Source: Fallopia convolvulus
Taxonomy: Eukaryota > Streptophyta > Magnoliopsida > Caryophyllales > Polygonaceae
Assembly: GCA_964016875.1 (NCBI GenBank)
Contig: OZ024721.1
Location: 12,578,109 to 12,642,108, forward strand
Reading direction: 5' to 3'
Length of the DNA: 64,000 nucleotides
In this document: piece after piece, positions 1-10,425 of the stretch
Layout of the letters: every line of letters begins with the position of its first letter
Numbering within the stretch: the stretch's first letter is position 1
Position numbers and translations under genes: made by a program
Notes under the pieces: generated by a model
Databases searched by the model: none
What the model was told of the DNA's origin: nothing
What the model saw: only the letters and a program-made list of their open reading frames with translations

Positions 1-178
1 GCTTTTGCTTGAGGTTGTTCATATATGTGTGATGACGTTAGATTCACTTGTCTATTTATTTCTACTTGTGCTTTGATGTTGTTTTTGATAAAGGCATTGA
101 CTTGATATATGTGTTGATGGTTTTGGTTCTTGTCTTGTTGATTGCTTGAGGACAAGCAAGTCTAAGTATGGGGTATTT
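1..178 (+). mobile_element. 3' internal tail of an Athila-like LTR element, with polypurine tract
   Basis: Non-coding, T-rich sequence that ends in a stretch reading cttgaggacaagcaag and then aagtatggggtatt (about 147-176), directly followed by the LTR start TGATG at 179. A GAGGACAAGCAAG block followed by a purine-rich AAGTNTGGGG tract just before the LTR is typical of Athila-like Ty3/gypsy elements. The tract primes plus-strand DNA synthesis. The rest of the element lies outside the window to the left. I see no coding sequence here. Confidence 0.65.
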
Positions 179-1534
179 TGATGTCCGCCTTTTTAGTCAT
201 GTTTTTAGGGTGTGTTTTTAGTGTGTTTGAGTCTTTTTCTTTAGTTTTGTGTTCTGTTTTGAGTCGTTTGTGTAGGTTTTCGTATTTTCATGAGATATGG
301 AGTCTACATAAGCTTTGGTGGTGTTTTGTAGGTTTTTAGAAGCTATTTGAAGCATATTTTGAAGAAAGGAGCAAAACCGGTGAAGATAGCACTCAAGAAT
401 GAAAAGAAGATGAAGATTTAGAGCTAGAGTAAATTCATGGAAGATCAAGTTTGAGCTTGGAAAGAGATAGAGAAACTCGTTACAAGAACATAGGAAAAAG
501 AATCGAGTCAAACAGAGTTGTAACGAATCTTCTACGCAAGTTTTACTCAAGGCTGTTTGAAGTGCTGAATAGGGTCGTTAACGACCCTGTCAAGGTCGTT
601 AACGAGGTACCGCGAGGAGCAGAGTGTCCGAGTCGGTGTTTAATTAAAGGCTTCTATCCTATTTCTTTTTATGTTATTAGATAGATAGAAGGGATATATT
701 TTATTAGAAGATATTATTTCCTTATAGTTATATTTAAGATAGATTTATTTCCTTATAGATAGATTTAAGATAGATTAGTTTCTCTATATATACTCTTGTC
801 TACCCTTTGTTTTTCACTACACAATCAATTGCCTTGGAGGGCAAGCAAGGGGGAAAGAGAGAAGTTAGAGGGAGGCGAGAGGGGGAAGAGACGAGCTTTT
901 TTGGAGAAGAATTATTGTTTTGGATTCAAAGTTGTAAGCTTTTTCTTTTATTTAATTTAGTTGTTCTTTGATTATGCTTTGTGAGTAGTCTTCCTCTCTA
1001 AGGTTGGGGTTGAACCCAACAATGGTTGTGCATGCTTGTTTATGATCATGTCTTGATTGTTTTTATTGTATGAATCTATTCTCTTGTTCTTAATCCTTGA
1101 AACGAAAGTTTAAGGGAATTTCTCATTCATAGTTGAAGCGAAAGCAGAAACCTTGAATCAGAATAGTCAATTAGGGTTTTGAAGCGAAAGCGGATCAATC
1201 CTAATTGAAGTAGAAGAGATTAGATAGTGAGTTTATTGATAGGACGAAAGTTGATTAATTTACTTGCTTTGGTTGACGAAAGTTGACACCTTTATGTGAT
1301 AAAAGCATGATCTATGTGTTTCATTAACGTTTGGCATGCATAATTGTTGTTGTGGGGATACCTTTACCTTAGATTTCCTCTCTTACTTGATAAAAACCCT
1401 ACCTTTAGTTGATTGCTTGCGTAACAAGTAACAAAACTTGATACTGACTTTCTCCCTGCGGACGAACCTGACTCTGCTATACACAGCGGGGTCTTGATTA
1501 TAAATTTATTTGTTGTCAAGAAACCCTCTCAACA
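179..1534 (+). mobile_element. 3' LTR of an Athila-like element
   Basis: Begins TGATGT right after the polypurine tract and ends CAACA at 1534, so it has the TG...CA limits of an LTR (about 1356 bp). Its last part (acaaatttatttgttgtc-like block followed by ctcaaca) matches the end of the LTR at 60950-62406, which is followed by a primer-binding site; this fixes the right border. A likely promoter TATA box is at about 784-792 (ctatatata). Shared blocks such as 'gaagcgaaag' and 'gacgaaagttga' mark it as the same superfamily as the right-hand LTR but a diverged subfamily. No TSD can be checked because the 5' end is off-window. Confidence 0.7.
571..612. repeat. Paired GTTAAC palindromes inside the LTR
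   Basis: Positions 571-588 form a perfect 18-bp palindrome (AGGGTCGTTAACGACCCT); a second half copy, aaggtcgttaacgagg, follows at 591-606 and then a GGTACC. The same layout, with GTTACC/GGTACC replacing GTTAAC, recurs several times in the right-hand element (61259, 62211, 63766). It is therefore a family hallmark, not chance. Confidence 0.7.
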
Positions 1535-2564
1535 ATACACAATCACCAAAGACCCACATTCTAACACATTCTGACCATTGAACCATCTCACCCTTAGCTA
1601 ATCCTAAACACTAACTACTAACTAATCATCAAAGCTTTACTTAGAAAAAAATATAAACTCTCACGTTCCCATAACCATAAATTATAACAAGCAGACATGT
1701 ACCCAGAAATTGACCGATCACCAACCAACATAAAACCACTAACTAATCAAATAGCCTACTAATAAACTCTTTAACAAAGCATCCACTTTAACCACCTAAC
1801 TAACAACAAAAACGCCTTCTTCCTTCCCGTTTTCACTAACACATTGTACTAACATTAATTTAATGCTAGATAAACAATTATATTAATATACCACCATTCC
1901 CATCTAAACATGCTACTACTTAAATTAATTAGCCTATTACTTAACCACCAACGACACCCACAACAGTAGAGGAAGAAGACAGAGGAGGCTCAGGCCAGGT
2001 TACCTCCTGACGGAAGAAAGGTGTGGTGACAACTTCGACTTTGCAGCGGCTATCTCTCAAACCCGATTTCAGAGAAGAAGGAATTCAGATGATGGTAAAT
2101 ATCACCGGCGGCGACGAGCGAAGAGGCGGAGCCTCTGGATCGGCAATCGGGTCTATGACGAGAAACCCCGGATCGATTGAAAACGGCTTTGGCAAAGCAA
2201 AACAAAGGATCGAAAATCAAAACAAAGCAGTTCATGCTCGGTTGTCAACAGAGGTGCTCGACACCCTCTCGTGATTTCGTGATGGCGGCCAAAACAGTTG
2301 GCGCCTCCGGTGAACCAAACACGATAGTGGTCGTCGATGGCGAGACAAGAACAGAGGAAGGCGAGAAAGTGATTAGTTTGCTGAGGAAGAAAGAACGATG
2401 GTTCTTCAAGGGCGGCGTATCAATTGATATAGCAAGAGTATTCGATTAATGGTATTCTAATTAGGGCTAAAGATAGATTTATATGTAACTAATTTGGATT
2501 GGATTTTTAAGGATAAGAATTCGGTTGGGGTTGAACGGAATTAATAAAAGGATATGATCAATCT
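1535..2564. other. Unassigned spacer with a GC-richer block at 1960-2450
   Basis: 1535-1960 is A/C-rich with no gene. From about 1960 to 2450 the base composition becomes markedly GC-richer and there are two overlapping open frames on the plus strand: 2023-2274 (83 codons) and 2177-2449 (90 codons, with a charged C-terminus). Neither resembles a protein family I know. The block looks like the 5' part of a gene or an LTR leader (GGCGGCGACGAGCG-type sequence), but no splice-consistent continuation was found. Treated as unknown. Confidence 0.35.
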
Positions 2565-2570
2565 CCTCGT

Positions 2571-2619
<49 letters not shown>

Positions 2620-2624
2620 CGAGG
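2565..2624. repeat. Palindromic (TA)n with CCTCGTTATA arms
   Basis: A (TA)n run of about 40 bp flanked by perfect inverted arms cctcgttata and tataacgagg. It would extrude as a long hairpin. Such structures often mark old MITE cores or slippage-prone palindromes. Confidence 0.7.
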
Positions 2625-2699
2625 TTACTTGCTGGTCAAGAGCTCGATTGGTTGTAAACTAAGAATCTCGTTTTTCCCAACCTAGACGGAAAGACGAAC

Positions 2700-4933
2700 C
2701 TGAATATTACAACCAACACCATCGTAACCTAGCCTTCTTCACCTGTTACAAGAAAAACAAGTTATTTATAATTCTAAAAGCACTAAAAATGTGAAATATA
2801 TATATTACATATATATATGTTAAATAACATTACCATATTCACCATCACCTCAACTTCATCAGTATTAATGTGGTGTCAAACTCAAGCACTTGCACTTCAT
2901 TATCTCCATATGAATCTACATTATTTTAAATACCATTCCCCTTTGCCTCGTATAAGTATTCAATTTAATGTAATGACTATTTATGTATTTTCACATTTAA
3001 AATAAACGATTTCCAAATATACATATTTAAACAACATACCAAAACCACCATCAGAAATAGATATCACATGATCTTCATCATCGGTTGTTTTGCTCGATGA
3101 TGGACATACATTAGGAATAACTGACTTCAAAACATGTCTATGGATGCTACACCCTCTAGAAGCATGCCTAAACGAACACACATGGATACGCAGGTTTGCC
3201 TTTACACATGCACAATCTTGTGTTGCGCACTTGACATTGCAAAACCAGATTATCAAACATCTGCGAGACACTCCACCCTCGTGCAACCTCCAAGTAGGCC
3301 ACCATCTTATGCAGCACACCGAGCTTACGAGGTGTTATTATCTAGAGTTCAACACGTCTTACAACATCTTGTGCCCATAGAAAATTGCACTAAATTTCGA
3401 CGTATTTGGACACACATCTAGTCATTGTACGTACTCGACACTGATGTTGCAACCTCTAGACTTCCGAGCACATACCACCATAGGAATCCTTACATAGACT
3501 AGGTCATTCTTCATGACAAATCAGTGGATGACACCAAGTCTGTAGGTGTAATCCATTATAGCAGAATAGGTGACTTGCATTTCATAAATAATATTTGCGT
3601 AGTTATAGGATACACATATTTTCCCTTTTTAATGTTTCTAATCCATTCACAATAGTCTGTAAACAATAAATGCAAATTTTAACGAAATATGTATAGAAAT
3701 ACAAAAACCTTATCATCAATTTTAGGAAATAGATAAATGTGATGGTCAATCAATGATGACAAAGTATACAAATGACTAGATGATTGATGTGTAGAACTAG
3801 ATGGATAAAAGGCAGATTGAAAATTTACCTTATCTCGAAATTTAAATCTAATTTACTACCTTACAAATGCATAGCCTAGAACATAGTCCACAACTAAAAT
3901 ATAATCCACTTAAGCATTTGTGTCTCTAAGGCCACGAGAACTAGCGGTAAAATTGTGAACAAAAACTTAAAAAAAAAACAACAAAATAAATACAACAAAT
4001 TAGAAGCATTAAGTTATAGAAACTGCCATTTAATGTACGCTATTACAAAATAGTCACACCACATATTCTAAGCGTTACTATTCAATACTTAGACATAAAT
4101 CTAACATACCATGTACTAACTCACATTGCAAAACCTTAACAAGCCTCCTTACATCAATTCAAGCTAACTTTAAACATTGAATTTAATCAAAATACGTTCA
4201 TACTTATGCAATGTACCAAAATACTTAGTGTCTTCCTAAAAAAGCAGCCACCACAAAACGTATTAAACATGTTTAACATAACCTATACCGCAGAAAAAAG
4301 GTTAAAAGATAAAAGTCAGTACAACTATATATTAATAATAACGAGAAAAACATCAACTGTAGTTTGAACAACTCTTATATATATATATACACTAGCATAA
4401 ACTATTGACAAAATAATTTTACGATTTACCTTCTACATATGTATAACTAATACAATTGAGATTTAGGATCCATCAGTTCGATGTCTAGAACATTCCCTGC
4501 CTCTACTTGCACCTAACGGCAATCAATCTCCATTTCGAGCCTTATTCTGTGTGCGTCCTACCCTTTTCCAACCTATACGACACGAACAACTTTTTTATTG
4601 GCATTATTAATCATCAACGTTATCTTTTTTTCCCGATCAAATGGACACATATAATTGCGTAATTAATATGTAGGAAAAAACTACAAGAAAAGTTGCACTA
4701 GAAATAATAAGAACACTTTTTGTTATACACATATTGTGAACGAAAAATCAGAGTAAACACACTCACCTGTCTGTGACTTCCATCTACATCCCTCTTCTTT
4801 TCATTAGCATCAAACTTTTGATTCATTGTATAGCCACTAACATCATCATAACCTAGCCTTCTTCACCTATTACAAGAAACACAAGTTATTTATAATTCTA
4901 AAAGCACTTTAAAATGTGAACTATAAATATATA
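2700..4933 (-). pseudogene. Copy 1 of a duplicated gene-like unit with a Cys-rich exon (unknown family)
   Basis: This unit recurs at 12690-15330: 2700-3085 matches 14880-15260, and 3090-4930 matches 12690-14960. Read on the minus strand it has gene-like structure. An acceptor (…gtaacag) near 4868 opens an exon running to a donor (gtgagtg) near 4765, whose translation includes GYTMNQKFDANEKKRDV. Another exon (about 3319-3040) encodes a cysteine cluster (CNVKCATQDCACVKANL, then C and H residues) followed by an acidic tail and a gtatgt donor. The cysteine pattern is loosely like CXC/CRC metal-binding clusters known from some transposon proteins; this is a resemblance only. Frames are broken, so I call it a pseudogene. 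The true family is not recognised. Confidence 0.5.
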
Positions 4934-4975
4934 CTAGTGGTGATGCCCGTGCATACGCACTGGGCTAAGTAATCG
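4934..4975 (-). mobile_element. Helitron-like 3' terminus (CTAG plus hairpin), minus orientation
   Basis: On the minus strand the sequence ends in CTAG followed by T, with a hairpin a few bases upstream (GCCC.GTGC / GCACGGGC around 4945-4963). CTRR ends with a short upstream hairpin and insertion next to a T are known Helitron 3' features. It truncates the repeat unit that ends at 4933. The other end was not located, so the element's extent to the right is unknown. Confidence 0.4.
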
Positions 4976-5132
4976 GTTCTAAAACATATGCATGGTTATT
5001 ATTTTGGTATATTGTCCAACAAATATAGTGATTCAAACCAAATATGGTCATCAATACTGTTTCAAAATAGTATGAAAGAGAGGTTGGAAGTTGTAGAAGA
5101 TGTAGTTCCTCGTTTGACTTATGGGGCGTTAG

Positions 5133-5513
5133 TAGACCTGTACATGGGCGGGTTCGGGCCGGGCCAAAAAAACAATTTGTCCACATCAACGGGTCGGGCT
5201 ATCCACGGGCTAGCCCGGCCCGCCATATAAATTATATATATAATATATTAATATTATTATAAATTATAAATGATATTAATTTTATTATAAAATATAAATT
5301 ATATATAAATTAATGATATAATATATTAATAAATTATATAAATTATATATATAATATATATGGGCCTGGCCGGGCCGGGTCGACGGGATTTTTTCGTTGT
5401 CCAAGCCTGGTCCCATATTTTACGGGCCGGGTCGGGCCTTTCGGGCTAATTTCAATGCCCAAGCCCGTGTTTTAAGCGGGCCGGGCGGGCTGGCCTGGAC
5501 TTGTACATGTCTA
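5133..5513. mobile_element. Non-autonomous hAT-type MITE (381 bp)
   Basis: Imperfect terminal inverted repeats start TAGACCTGTACATGGGC on the left and TAGACATGTACAAGTCC on the right (reverse complement). Flanking 8-bp direct repeats are ggcgttag (5125-5132) and gtcgttag (5514-5521), one mismatch. The ends are rich in GGGCCGGG and the core is a 110-bp A/T run. Eight-base target duplications and TAG-type TIRs are hAT features. No coding capacity. Confidence 0.7.
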
Positions 5514-6374
5514 GTCGTTAGTCTTGTATATCTCAGATTGTGTTGCTTAGAGTTTTTTCTTTGTGCTTGGAAGGATCGTCCGAGATCTCTTTTTAATTAT
5601 CACCATAAAAAAGAAGGTTTGAGGGGAAATGAATTGAAAATAATTATAGGATTTCAACTAGGTGTTAGTTTGGAGCGTATGTGATGCATGAAATTTGAAG
5701 ATGTAGAGTTAATTTCATCTTTCATCAGTAAATTGCGTTTATTTTTTTTTTAATTATTTTCTTTGAAAGAGATGCAAGTGTGAGAATGTGAGGGGATAAC
5801 ACAAATTAATGAAAATTAAGAAGTATGAATCATTGATAAATAGTGGTCATAAATTTTTAGAGGTCGTTTAAGCCATTTTTTTATATGTGCTTTAGCATTT
5901 TTGTTTTGGATTTTGATGTTGGGTATTTATATAAAATTCAAAACAATAGTTTCAATCAAACGAAGAGTAAAAAAAGTTCATAAACATGATGATTCATAAT
6001 AGTTGATTAAGCATATTAAAGTTATTTTTTTCATTTTTAAACTTCATATCGCATATGATATATAATTCAATAGATTTACTTCGCAAATGGGAAAACAAAA
6101 ATTTTTATTTAAAATTATGTTTGCGATGTTTATATGAAAAATCAATAAAAATATACCATATGGATTTGAATAACCTTTTGGGTTATGCACAATCACCATT
6201 ACTATTGAATATAAAATATCTTTTATTTATTATGAAATGATGAAAACAAACTATACAAAAAAAATATTTCTAAATTTTGATGGATTTTTACATTTTTAAG
6301 CTTCCTATCTCCTATAATACTATAGATTTACTTTACAATTGTTAAAAGTAAATTTTTTATTTTAACCAATGACC
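5514..6374. repeat. AT-rich spacer with a diverged repeat (first unit about 6030-6330)
   Basis: No gene seen. A repeat unit (…catttttaagcttc… then …gatttactt…caaatg…tttatatgaaaaa…accatatggatttgaa…aatcaccat…) occurs at about 6030-6330, again at 6500-6730, and in part at 11225-11420, all in the same orientation. It is an anonymous dispersed repeat. Confidence 0.45.
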
Positions 6375-6481
6375 TATGACAATAATCTGTATATAATTAC
6401 CATTGACAAAAACAAGTTATATATAGCTTCGTGGTGAAAGTGCTTTCCCATGAACTCATAGGTCATTGGTTCAAATTATAG
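6375..6481 (+). repeat. tRNA-like (A-box/B-box) repeat, forward copy
   Basis: Contains TAGCTTCGTGGTGAAAG (A-box-like) and GGTTCAAAT (B-box-like) about 35 nt apart, the internal RNA polymerase III promoter layout of tRNA-derived SINEs. The same segment, including about 45 nt upstream (ataattaccattgacaaaaa), is present inverted at 11531-11650. Because the similarity extends upstream of the A box, this may be a tRNA-like piece inside a larger repeat rather than a SINE head. Confidence 0.45.
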
Positions 6482-6736
6482 ATGCAAATGTTTATATGAA
6501 AAAATAGTTGAAAAATGTTACTATATATATATATATATATTTAAATCTTAACTTTTTGGTTTATATAAAATCACCATAACCATTGACTTAAATAAATATA
6601 TTTGATTTACTATAAATTGAAAACAAAATACACACAAAACATATTCCTCAATTGTCATGGGTTTTTGTTCATTTTTAAGCTTCTTATATCATATAATAAA
6701 ATGAAATTACTTGCCAAATGAAAAAATTATACTTTA
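6482..6736. repeat. Second unit of the AT-rich repeat
   Basis: Repeats the 6030-6330 unit (tttatatgaaaaa…aaaatcaccataacc…tttgatttactataaa…catttttaagcttc). Includes a short (TA)n at 6523-6540. No coding potential. Confidence 0.45.
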
Positions 6737-6775
6737 CTAGTTATACCCGTTGTGCCATGCACGACTACGACTCGG
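6737..6775 (-). mobile_element. Second Helitron-like 3' terminus
   Basis: As at 4934: minus-strand CTAG followed by T, with a short GTGC-cat-GCAC hairpin about 12 nt inside. The motif 'actagttatacccg' resembles 'actagtggtgatgcccg' at 4932, suggesting related, possibly nested, Helitron-like elements in the same orientation. Confidence 0.35.
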
Positions 6776-7312
6776 ATTAAGTATGAGCATATTTATTTTA
6801 ATATAATGACACATAAAAGATAAAAAAAATTTATACTCACATAAGATAGATTTTTATTTTTAGAATCAAATAAATTTTGAATTTTTACAATTTTTATAAA
6901 TAAATAGAGAGAAAAATGATTTGAAAAAGATAAAGTAGCATAAATAAAAGTTGACATTTTAAAAATAAAGTTGGGCCAAAGTCAATGTGGTGGCTCAAAA
7001 ATATACAACTTTAATATATATTTATAGACAGATTTTTTGACCAAAATTTAATTTTAAGAAAATCATTTACATCATAAATGGATAAAAAGAAATAGATGTT
7101 GTAATTTTTAGAAAAGATTTAGCCCAAACGCGTTTTTAGATGCCTTATTTAGCGTTTGGATTTTTTAGGTATTTGTTAAGTATTTAAGCCCTGATTTTAT
7201 TTTTCTCTGTTTCCTTCGCCTCTCTTTTTCCCGATTCCCTTCCCTCTCTCGATCTCTCGCCTCCGACCTAACTCCATAGCAGGAAATACGTTCGAATCGT
7301 CTTCCAAAATTC
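6776..7312. other. AT-rich spacer and possible leader of a captured gene
   Basis: AT-rich until about 7190. It then becomes C/T-rich (7200-7312, many ctctc/ttcccg), as in plant 5' untranslated leaders, just before an ATG at 7313. No other feature seen. Confidence 0.3.
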
Positions 7313-8620
7313 ATGGCCTCTCCTGTGCCTGTGGTGGTGCTCCATCTCCTCCTCTCCGTGATGGTTGAAGTGATATTCGTCATCGTCATGGCGATGGAGG
7401 TGGTGCTGATGACGGAAGAAGTGCAGCCGCTTGCACTCGCCGATTTTCGCCGTCAACGCCATCGTGCCATCCTACCATTGATTTTTCATCATGACGATTT
7501 TCGTCATCCTTCCATCGTCGTCAACGCCATCGATTTTCGCCGGATCCATCTCAGGGATCTTCGGTCCGTCAAACCTCCTCCCTGTGATCTCGCCGTGGTG
7601 ATGGAGGCAGCGGTGGTGCTTGTCGTCATCCTCCTTCCACCTTCTCCTCCTCCTTGTTGTCCTCCCGTTTTCAAATCTAGGGTGGAGTTTGAACAGCTAG
7701 TTGAAATGATGATAGAAAGTAGTGCTCATAATGATTCAACATCTGGATTTGGTGTGGGTAGCAAAATGAATTTGTAGGTTGTTTGACGAATTTGTTTAGC
7801 ATCTGAATTGAGGTGTTTGTGTGGGGAAGGTGGGGTTGTATATGCCATTTGTGAGCTCCAGGAAGAATTTGATTTTAGGGGCTCTTTGATGTTAAGAAAT
7901 ACATGGATTACAAGAAGTTGGGGATATTGGCATCCGAGATAAATTGTCATAGTAAGAACTTGCTCCCGGTTGAAGATGTTGAGGGTCCTGAGCCTAGAGA
8001 GGTTGAGTTGTACTTAGAGGAGATCTTGCCTTTGTTTTACCGGTATGAACAATTTTTTTTAATCATGTAATAAACTAGAGTGTGGTTTTTCAAAACTATA
8101 TTGTGCTGCTAGTGATTAAGCGTAACATTCATAGGAAGTATGCACTTAGAATTGTAGATATGCTACACCTTTTCAATACAAATATAAACTTCCTTTCATC
8201 TAGGCTTTCAAGTATCATTATTTGCGAGATTAATTACTGATATTTTGGTTGCTGTGGGTCCGGTGACAGATCCTATACTCCAGATTTGATGCCGGAAATT
8301 ATTTTGTCATTCCTGGTGCACCTGCACCATGTGAGGAGCTAGGGCAGTTCTTGAACCAAAATGAAGAACAGCTGAATGCTGAGTTGGATATACAACTATA
8401 AAGCATGAAATTAAAAAAATTATTAAGCTTTGTTTGGTCTCCCTTGCTTGAATATACAACTATAGGCTGCTGTTATTGTTGGTGTATGATTTGGTGGCGA
8501 TTATGGTGCTATCTAAGCAATCATTTAGTGTATTAACTTAATTTATGTTTACTGAATTGTAGAGCCATATATTCTAGTAGAGGTGAAGAAAAGCTTGATT
8601 TTGGATGTGTGAAATTCGAG
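7313..8620 (+). pseudogene. Gene fragment with several putative exons, unknown family
   Basis: After a CT-rich leader, an open frame runs from the ATG at 7313 to 7777 (154 codons, low complexity, Val/His/Pro-rich at first; not recognised). Three exon-like blocks follow with good splice sites. 7879-8041: ttttag acceptor, encodes LFDVKKYMDYKKLG and later LYLEEILPLFYR, then a gtatga donor. 8270-8401: acceptor gacag, encodes NYFVIPGAPAPCEELGQ and ends in TAA. 8563-8620: acceptor ttgtag, encodes AIYSSRGEEKLDF, then a gtaaac donor. These look like genuine exons of a host gene, but I cannot name the family. The Helitron-like ends nearby make capture by a transposon plausible. The first frame may not belong to the same gene. 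Confidence 0.4.
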
Positions 8621-9041
8621 GTAAACCTATTACACATTCAGTTCCATTCATAATATACTTCATGATGATGATGATGATGATGATGAGTTAATGATGGTTG
8701 TTTTTAGGTTCATTAGCCTCCATCTAAATTGATGACAAATTTCTATATATGATTTTAGCATTGTGTTTATAATTTGTCCCCTGCTTTCTTCATCTACTTA
8801 AGTGCATGCTATACACGTTGGGAATTATTTCTAGAAGCAAGAAGTTTTATATTATAGTATGTTCTGGAGTTTGTCTTTGTTCTCATTTGTAGATGAGGAG
8901 CTTTTAAATTATTTTTTTCAGTTTACAGTAGGATATATGTTTCTAACTAGTGTCAAGCATTTTAGGCTTTCTTGTCCCTTGTTTACGTTAGTCTTTTTAA
9001 AATTGTTGATTGTTAGGTATTTTTTGTGCATTATGTTGGTT
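8621..9041. other. Spacer
   Basis: AT-rich, with a short (GATGAT)n run near 8665-8687. No gene or RNA recognised. Confidence 0.4.
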
Positions 9042-9112
9042 AGCCTATTAGTTTAAATGGTAAATCAATATGCTTAATGCATAATGATGTGGGTTCAAAT
9101 CCCACATAGGCT
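9042..9112 (+). tRNA. tRNA-like cloverleaf, possibly degenerate
   Basis: A perfect 7-bp acceptor stem (AGCCTAT with ATAGGCT) encloses a perfect 5-bp T stem with a 7-nt loop (GTGGG-TTCAAAT-CCCAC), placed directly against the acceptor 3' strand as in a true tRNA. The D arm is GTTT…AAAT with GG in its loop, and the anticodon arm is ATATG-CTTAATG-CATAA (one mismatch; TAA would be the anticodon). Total 71 nt. Against a functional tRNA: base 37 is T, a UAA anticodon implies tRNA-Leu, which should have a long variable arm, and no T-run follows closely. It may be a pseudo-tRNA, an organellar-derived copy or a tRNA-like retroelement part. Confidence 0.4.
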
Positions 9113-10324
9113 TTATTAATGACCTTTGATTGCACTTATTTTTGTTGATGACGTGTTTATATTTAGTGAAGACAAGTGATGATTTTTTATGACGATTAAA
9201 TTTTTTAGTAATGACAATGGTTTTTATGCGGTGATGACACTTATTTTTATGTGGTGATAAGATTTGATGACAACTATTTTTTGTGGTGATGATAAAAACG
9301 AACAAACTTTAAGTGATGTCAGTTTGATGACACTTCATGACAGTTGTTTTTCATCAAGGTCCTTTTGATGACAAACAAATCAATCAAACTGTCATCAAGT
9401 AGTGATGACAATTGATGACAATCGAACCGTCATCAAATAACGATGACAATTGATGACAATCGAACCGTCATCAAGTAGCGATGACATTTATGATGACAAT
9501 TGATGACAATTGAAACGTGATGATATTTGATGACACTAAAAAATTAAACGTGATGACAAATATTTGATAACAATTTTTCTTTTTTTATTTGTGATGACAA
9601 TTGCTTTTTATGCGGTAATGACAACTATTTTTATATGGTGATGAGATTTGATGATAACTATTTTTTGTGATGATGATAAAAACGAAAAAACTTTGAGTGA
9701 TGACGGTTGTTTGTCTTCAAGACCGTCATCAAGGCCCTTTTGATGACAAATTAATCGAACCGTCATCAAGTAGTGATGATAATTGATGACAATCGAACCG
9801 TCATCAAATAGGGATGACGATTGATGAGAATCGAACCGTCATCAAGTAGAGATGACATTTATGATGAAAGTCGATGACAATCAAACCGTCATCAAGTAGT
9901 GATGACACATATTTGATGACGCTTAAGTGATGACAGTTTGATGACACTTGTTTGTCATCAAGGCCCTTTTGATGACAAATTAATCGAACCGTCATCAAGT
10001 AGAGATGATAGTTGATGACAATCAAATCGTCATCAAGGAACGATGACAAGTGATGATAGTTGATGACGGTTCGAACCGTGTGATGACGGTTGTTTTTATA
10101 TGGTTGAATGCCTTTGATGATACTTTTTGTTATTAAAAAGTTGTCATCAAGACATTTTGATGACACTTTTTGCCTTTTATTACACTTTTTGTCATCAAAA
10201 AGTGTCATTAAGACATTTTGATGCCACTTTTTACATTTTATTACACTTTTTGTCATCAAAAAATTGTGATGACGGTGAAAAAAATTGTGATGATAGTTAT
10301 GAATGTGTTGATAGTGATGATTGT
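9113..10324. repeat. TGATGACA/TGTCATCA satellite-like array with higher-order repeats
   Basis: About 1.2 kb densely packed with TGATGAC and GTCATCA in both orientations. A frequent sub-unit is TTGATGACAATCGAACCGTC followed by ATCAAGTAG. Larger blocks repeat: about 9221-9600 parallels 9604-9980, and cccttttgatgacaaa recurs at 9359, 9735 and 9963. A roughly 61-bp tandem (gtcatcaagacattttgatg…) lies at 10143-10265. The inverted sub-units would form many hairpins. Dense short inverted repeats like this occur in subterminal regions of CACTA transposons, but no CACTA termini were found here. Long frames within it are by-products of the repeat. Confidence 0.75.
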
Positions 10325-10425
10325 GATGATGGTCAACGCCGGTCAACGGTCGGTCGATGACCGAGTCAACTCGGTCAACGGGCTAGTGAACCCGGTCAAC
10401 AACCGAGTTAACTCGGTGGGAGTGG
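10325..10425. repeat. GGTCAAC cluster with palindromes
   Basis: Contains five or so GGTCAAC/GTTGACC-type words, plus ccgagtcaactcgg and ccgagttaactcgg palindromes, in about 100 bp. TTGACC is the core of a WRKY W-box. Base composition shifts sharply to GC here and back to AT after 10445. Confidence 0.6.

Noticed and set aside
6375..6481. Calling the tRNA-like repeats true SINEs
   Set aside because: The two copies also match upstream of the A box and lack a clear poly-A or T-rich tail and target duplications, so only a tRNA-like repeat is claimed.
9113..10324. CRISPR-like array of regular repeats
   Set aside because: Repeats are irregular, inverted and without unique spacers, in a plant nuclear context; a satellite or transposon subterminal region explains them.
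9804..10346. 180-codon minus-strand frame rich in His, Asp and Lys
   Set aside because: It is produced by reading through the TGATGAC repeats; it has no domain and its periodicity equals the DNA repeat.
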